From contig JBBSOW010000127.1 in NCBI GenBank assembly GCA_038259365.1, positions 1-8,485 of the forward strand: 8,485 bases of DNA, read 5' to 3'. Shown piece after piece: positions 6,201 through 8,485 of this stretch. The DNA comes from JBBSOW01 sp038259365 (GTDB taxonomy: Bacteria > Actinomycetota > Actinomycetes > Propionibacteriales > Propionibacteriaceae). The notes below the pieces were generated by a model. That model saw only the letters and a program-made list of their open reading frames with translations. It searched no databases and had not been told where the DNA came from. The position numbers were made by a program, and so were the translations under genes. How positions within the stretch are numbered: the first letter of the stretch is position 1; each line of letters starts with the position of its first letter.

Positions 6201-7080
6201 GTGCTGCGAGATGATCCTGTTGTTCTCCGGCACCACGAACGGTCGCCTGGCCACCCAAGGCTTCGAGCAGTTGGAGAAGCGCACCGGTACCCCACTGTCC
6301 GATCTGGCGCGCGAGAACGAGGGCAAGCAGATCACCCTCGAGGACGTCCAGGCGCGGCCGGTATCGGTGATCACCTCGCCGGAATGGTCCGGCTCGGAGA
6401 CCGGGGGTCGGCGCTACACCGCCTTCGCCGTCAACGTCGAACGGCTGAAACCCTGGCACACGCTGACGGGGCGGATGCACTACTACCTCGATCACGACTG
6501 GATGGCGGAGCTGGGCGAGCAGTTACCGATCTACCGTCCGCCGCTGGACATGAACCGGTTGTTCGGCGACGTCGTCCCCGGGACCACGTCGAGCAGTTCT
6601 GATCCCTCGGCAATGGGGGCGGCCGAGGTGTCTGTGCGCTACCTGACGCCGCACTCGAAGTGGTCCATCCACTCCGAGTACCAGGACAACCTGTTCATGC
6701 TCTCGCTGAGCCGAGGGGGACCCAACATCTGGATGTCCCCGCGCGACGCCGTCAAGATCGGCGTCCGCGACAACGAGTGGATCGAGGCCTACAACCGCAA
6801 CGGGGTGGTGGTGGCCCGAGCCGTGGTCTCGCACCGCATGCCGGAGGGAACGGTCTACATGCACCACGCGACCGACCGGACGATCGACGTGCCGAGGGCC
6901 GAGACCTCGGGCAAGCGCGGCGGCATCCACAACTCGCTGACCAGGGTGCTGATGAAGCCGTCCCACCTGATCGGCGGATACGCCCAGTTCTCCTACGCCT
7001 TCAACTACATCGGGCCCACGGGAAATCAACGAGACGAGGTGACGACGATCCGTCGTCGCAGCCAGGAGGTTCAGTACTGA
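3262..7080 (+). CDS. narG: Respiratory nitrate reductase alpha subunit (NarG)
   Basis: The 1272-residue catalytic subunit of membrane-bound nitrate reductase; it reduces nitrate to nitrite at a bis-MGD molybdenum centre on the cytoplasmic face, fed by electrons through NarH and NarI. His80, Cys84, Cys88 and Cys123 (HGVNCTGSC and PRGCPRG) form the HxxxCxxxC-x34-C ligand set of the FS0 [4Fe-4S] cluster. Asp253 in YADLP aligns with the Mo-ligand Asp222 of E. coli NarG. Long stretches such as RSTHGVNCTGSCSW, PESADW, GGGWAHYVGQEK and WGSNIP are near-identical in pattern to the E. coli protein. The C-terminal dinucleotide-binding domain begins around 1050. ATG 3262 has AAAGGAAG (3248-3255) 6 nt upstream. 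It is slightly longer than E. coli NarG (1247), mainly because of an N-terminal tail of short repeats (residues 7-33). A Ser-rich loop lies at 1108-1118. No Tat signal peptide is seen, as expected for cytoplasm-facing bacterial NarG. Confidence 0.97.
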   Translation: MTATKPDAHGPDSNGAVHRPDSNGADAHGADSNPLLKLGSFLRRGKPSEDLRQLFLKGGREGDVFYRDRWSHDKVVRSTHGVNCTGSCSWKVYVKDGIITWEAQQTDYPSVGPNSPEYEPRGCPRGAAFSWYTYSPTRVRYPYVRAALLELYREARARLHDPVEAWSDIVTDPVRAKEYKSQRGKGGLVRSSWDEVNEIIAAAHVYTIKTFGPDRLAGFSVIPAMSMVSYGAGSRFYSLLGAPMLSFYDWYADLPVASPQVFGDQTDVPESADWFNAAYLIMWGSNIPVTRTPDAHFMVEARYHGQKVVAVSPDYADNTKFADEWLSVHPGTDGALAMAMGHVILTEFHQRDRTPRFMEYMSRYTDSPFLVALDEKDGAWVPGKFLTASDLAGDPESAELAAGANAEFKTVLLDADGRPRVPNGTLGDRFGEEGVGKWNLDLGDIDPLLTLADLADAEAAEILLPRFDLAPGEGDEVEHHIGGAGVQRRGVPTVTVAGRRVTTVYDLLLAQYGVAREGLPGEWPTGYLDADSQGTPAWQEQITGVPEQAAIRIAREFAQTAIDSKGRSMIVMGAGTNHWFHSDTIYRTFLALVTMTGCQGVNGGGWAHYVGQEKVRPITGWAQYAFGLDWQRPPRQMIATAFWYIGSSQWRYDGLPAEALSSPLAPGHLGGKTTADTLVEATKRGWMPSYPTFNRSSLDLCDEAEKAGKEVPRHVVDELESGNLRYAIEDPDAPENFPRVLMCWRTNLLGSSAKGNEYFLKHLLGVDSSIRAGEAEAARRPNSIEWKEEAAEGKLDLLTTIDFRMTSTTLFSDIVLPAATWYEKSDLSTTDMHPFVHTFNPAINPPWQTRTDYAIFQTLAAKVSGMAGKHLGTRRDVVATPLAHDTPDELATPHGAVANLDKLPLTPGVNMAKLAVVERDYTQIGEKFNTLGPLAEKAGMTTKGVTFHPDKEVRQLAERNGVDTSFGVGNGRTLLDTANKCCEMILLFSGTTNGRLATQGFEQLEKRTGTPLSDLARENEGKQITLEDVQARPVSVITSPEWSGSETGGRRYTAFAVNVERLKPWHTLTGRMHYYLDHDWMAELGEQLPIYRPPLDMNRLFGDVVPGTTSSSSDPSAMGAAEVSVRYLTPHSKWSIHSEYQDNLFMLSLSRGGPNIWMSPRDAVKIGVRDNEWIEAYNRNGVVVARAVVSHRMPEGTVYMHHATDRTIDVPRAETSGKRGGIHNSLTRVLMKPSHLIGGYAQFSYAFNYIGPTGNQRDEVTTIRRRSQEVQY
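3280..3360 (+). repeat. Imperfect triplicate repeat encoding the NarG N-terminal tail
   Basis: Three units of 8-10 codons encode DAHGPDSNGA, VHRPDSNGA and DAHGADSN (residues 7-33). At DNA level TCGAACGGAGCTG occurs exactly at 3298-3310 and 3325-3337, 27 nt apart, and GACGCTCACGG occurs exactly at 3280-3290 and 3337-3347, 57 nt apart. The unit length is in frame throughout, which points to in-frame duplication of a small coding repeat. Confidence 0.7.
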
Positions 7081-8485
7081 TGCGAGTAATGGCGCAAGTT
7101 TCGATGGTGATGAACCTCGATAAGTGCATCGGGTGTCACACCTGCTCGGTCACCTGCAAGCAGGCCTGGACCAACCGAACCGGGATGGAGTACGTCTGGT
7201 TCAACAACGTCGAGACCCGGCCCGGCCTGGGCTACCCGCGCAGCTATGAGGACCAGGAGCGCTGGGAGGGCGGCTGGGTTAGGAGCCGCAACGGCAAGCT
7301 CAAGCTGCGCTCGGGCGGGCGGCTGAAGAAGCTGTTGACCATCTTCTCCAACCCGAAGATGCCGACGATGAAGGACTACTACGAGCCGTGGACGTACGAG
7401 TACGACATGCTGCTCAGCGCGCCGGCCAACTCCGAGCACACCCCGGTAGCGAAACCCAAGTCGTTGCTGACCGGTGAGCCGATGAAGATCGAATGGTCGG
7501 CCAACTGGGACGACGATCTCGGCGGTAGTCACGAGACGGCCGCCGACGATCCGATCCTCAAGCAGATGACCGAGCAGGTGCAAATGGAGTTCGAGAAGAC
7601 CTTCATGTTCTACCTGCCGCGCATCTGCGAGCATTGCATCAATCCGAGCTGCGTGGCGTCGTGCCCGTCGGGGGCGATGTACAAGCGGGCCGAGGACGGG
7701 ATCGTGCTCGTCGATCAGGATCAGTGCCGCGGCTGGCGGATGTGCATCTCGGGCTGTCCCTACAAGAAGGTCTACTTCAACCACAAGACGGGCAAGGCCG
7801 AGAAGTGCACGATGTGCTATCCGCGCATCGAGGTCGGCCTGCCGACCGTCTGCGCGGAGACCTGCGTGGGCCGGCTGCGCTACATCGGGCTGGTGCTTTA
7901 CGACGCCGACAAGGTGGCCGAGGCGGCCGCGACGGAGAACGAGCACGATCTCCTGGCCGCCCAGCGCTCGGTGTTCCTGGATCCCCACGATCCGCGGGTG
8001 GTCGAGGAGGCCCGCCGCAACGACATCCCCGAGGACTGGATCGAGGCGGCCCAGAACAGCCCGATCTGGAAGCTGATCAACGATTACGAGGTGGCGCTGC
8101 CGCTGCACCCGGAATACCGGACGCTGCCGATGGTCTGGTACATCCCGCCGCTGAGCCCCGTCGTCGACGTCGTGACCCAATCGGGCAACGACGCCGAGGA
8201 CGCCAAGATCCTGCTCACCGCGGTCTCGACAATGCGGATCCCGTTGGAGTACCTGGCGGGGCTGTTCACTGCCGGCGACACCGTGCCCGTCGAGCGGGTG
8301 TTGCGGAAGCTGGCAGCGATGCGTTCCTACATGCGAGACCTCAACCTGGGGCAGCCCCCCGACGAATCCATCCCCGCGGCCGTCGGCATGACCGGGAAGG
8401 AGATGGAGCAGATGTACCGGCTGCTCGCCATCGCCAAGTACAACGATCGTAACGTCATTCCCCCCGCCCACGCCGAGATCGCCCG
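7080..8485 (+). CDS. narH: Respiratory nitrate reductase beta subunit (NarH), 3' truncated
   Basis: The electron-transfer subunit linking NarI haem to NarG; 468 complete codons are visible and about 40 more are expected, since E. coli NarH has 512. ATG 7080 shares its A with narG's TGA (TGATG, 1-nt overlap), and AGGAGG (7064-7069) lies 10 nt upstream inside narG. This start places the first cluster ligands at Cys16, Cys19, Cys22 and Cys26, the same numbers as in E. coli. Further ligands are Cys183, 186, 191, 195 (CEHCINPSCVASC), Cys216, 222, 226, Cys243, 246, 258 and 262. Trp219 in CRGWRMC replaces a cysteine, the hallmark of the family's one [3Fe-4S] cluster next to three [4Fe-4S]. The C-terminal half keeps the NarH segments LPLHPEYRTLPMVWYIPPLSP and RIPLEYLAGLFTAGD. 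The complete ligand set argues for a functional protein. Confidence 0.96.
   Translation, partial: MRVMAQVSMVMNLDKCIGCHTCSVTCKQAWTNRTGMEYVWFNNVETRPGLGYPRSYEDQERWEGGWVRSRNGKLKLRSGGRLKKLLTIFSNPKMPTMKDYYEPWTYEYDMLLSAPANSEHTPVAKPKSLLTGEPMKIEWSANWDDDLGGSHETAADDPILKQMTEQVQMEFEKTFMFYLPRICEHCINPSCVASCPSGAMYKRAEDGIVLVDQDQCRGWRMCISGCPYKKVYFNHKTGKAEKCTMCYPRIEVGLPTVCAETCVGRLRYIGLVLYDADKVAEAAATENEHDLLAAQRSVFLDPHDPRVVEEARRNDIPEDWIEAAQNSPIWKLINDYEVALPLHPEYRTLPMVWYIPPLSPVVDVVTQSGNDAEDAKILLTAVSTMRIPLEYLAGLFTAGDTVPVERVLRKLAAMRSYMRDLNLGQPPDESIPAAVGMTGKEMEQMYRLLAIAKYNDRNVIPPAHAEIA

Noticed and set aside
3136..6495. A 1119-codon open frame on the minus strand running antisense to almost all of narG
   Set aside because: Its translation is rich in Gly, Arg, Val and His with no recognisable domain. 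narG on the other strand is unambiguous, and long stop-free antisense frames are expected opposite GC-rich genes with strong third-position G/C bias.
7071..8471. A 466-codon minus-strand open frame opposite narH
   Set aside because: Same type of GC-driven shadow; narH with its complete cysteine ligand set is on the + strand.
1..8485. Mobile element, CRISPR array, tRNA or rRNA
   Set aside because: No transposase or integrase sequence, no regularly spaced direct repeats apart from the short narG tail, and no RNA gene pattern was seen on reading the window.

Overview
The window is a high-GC, actinobacterial-type stretch with strong G/C preference at third codon positions, all genes on the + strand and packed tightly. 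It carries the start of a dissimilatory (respiratory) nitrate reductase locus. The taxonomic guess rests on base composition, GTG start use and the look of the proteins only. No rRNA or other marker is present, so nothing below 'probable actinobacterium' can be supported.

Layout: (1) 1-300, the C-terminal part of a MobA-like molybdenum cofactor guanylyltransferase, cut by the left edge. (2) 301-492, the only sizeable non-coding gap. It holds a cluster of short palindromes, a weak candidate promoter, a 5'-UTR-like hairpin and a possible 15-codon leader ORF whose stop overlaps the next gene's start. (3) 493-1863, a NarK1-type nitrate transporter. (4) 1860-3221, a NarK2-type nitrate/nitrite transporter, overlapping the former by ATGA. 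(5) 3222-3261, a 40-bp gap with a small hairpin. (6) 3262-7080, narG, the catalytic alpha subunit, with an unusual short-repeat N-terminal tail. (7) 7080-8485, narH, the Fe-S beta subunit, starting within narG's stop codon (TGATG) and cut by the right edge about 40 codons before its expected end. narJ and narI are expected just beyond the window but are not seen.

How it works together: MobA adds GMP to molybdopterin to make the (bis-)MGD cofactor that NarG needs. The two NarK proteins import nitrate and exchange it for nitrite. NarGH reduces nitrate to nitrite on the cytoplasmic face, with electrons from quinol through the (unseen) NarI. All Mo and Fe-S ligands expected in NarG and in the visible part of NarH are present, so the enzyme looks intact and functional.

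This is a well-known system; I see no undescribed enzyme system, mobile element, CRISPR array or RNA gene. The parts worth a second look are regulatory and structural details: the leader ORF with a hairpin over its Shine-Dalgarno, the spaced palindromes upstream of it, and the repeat tail on NarG.
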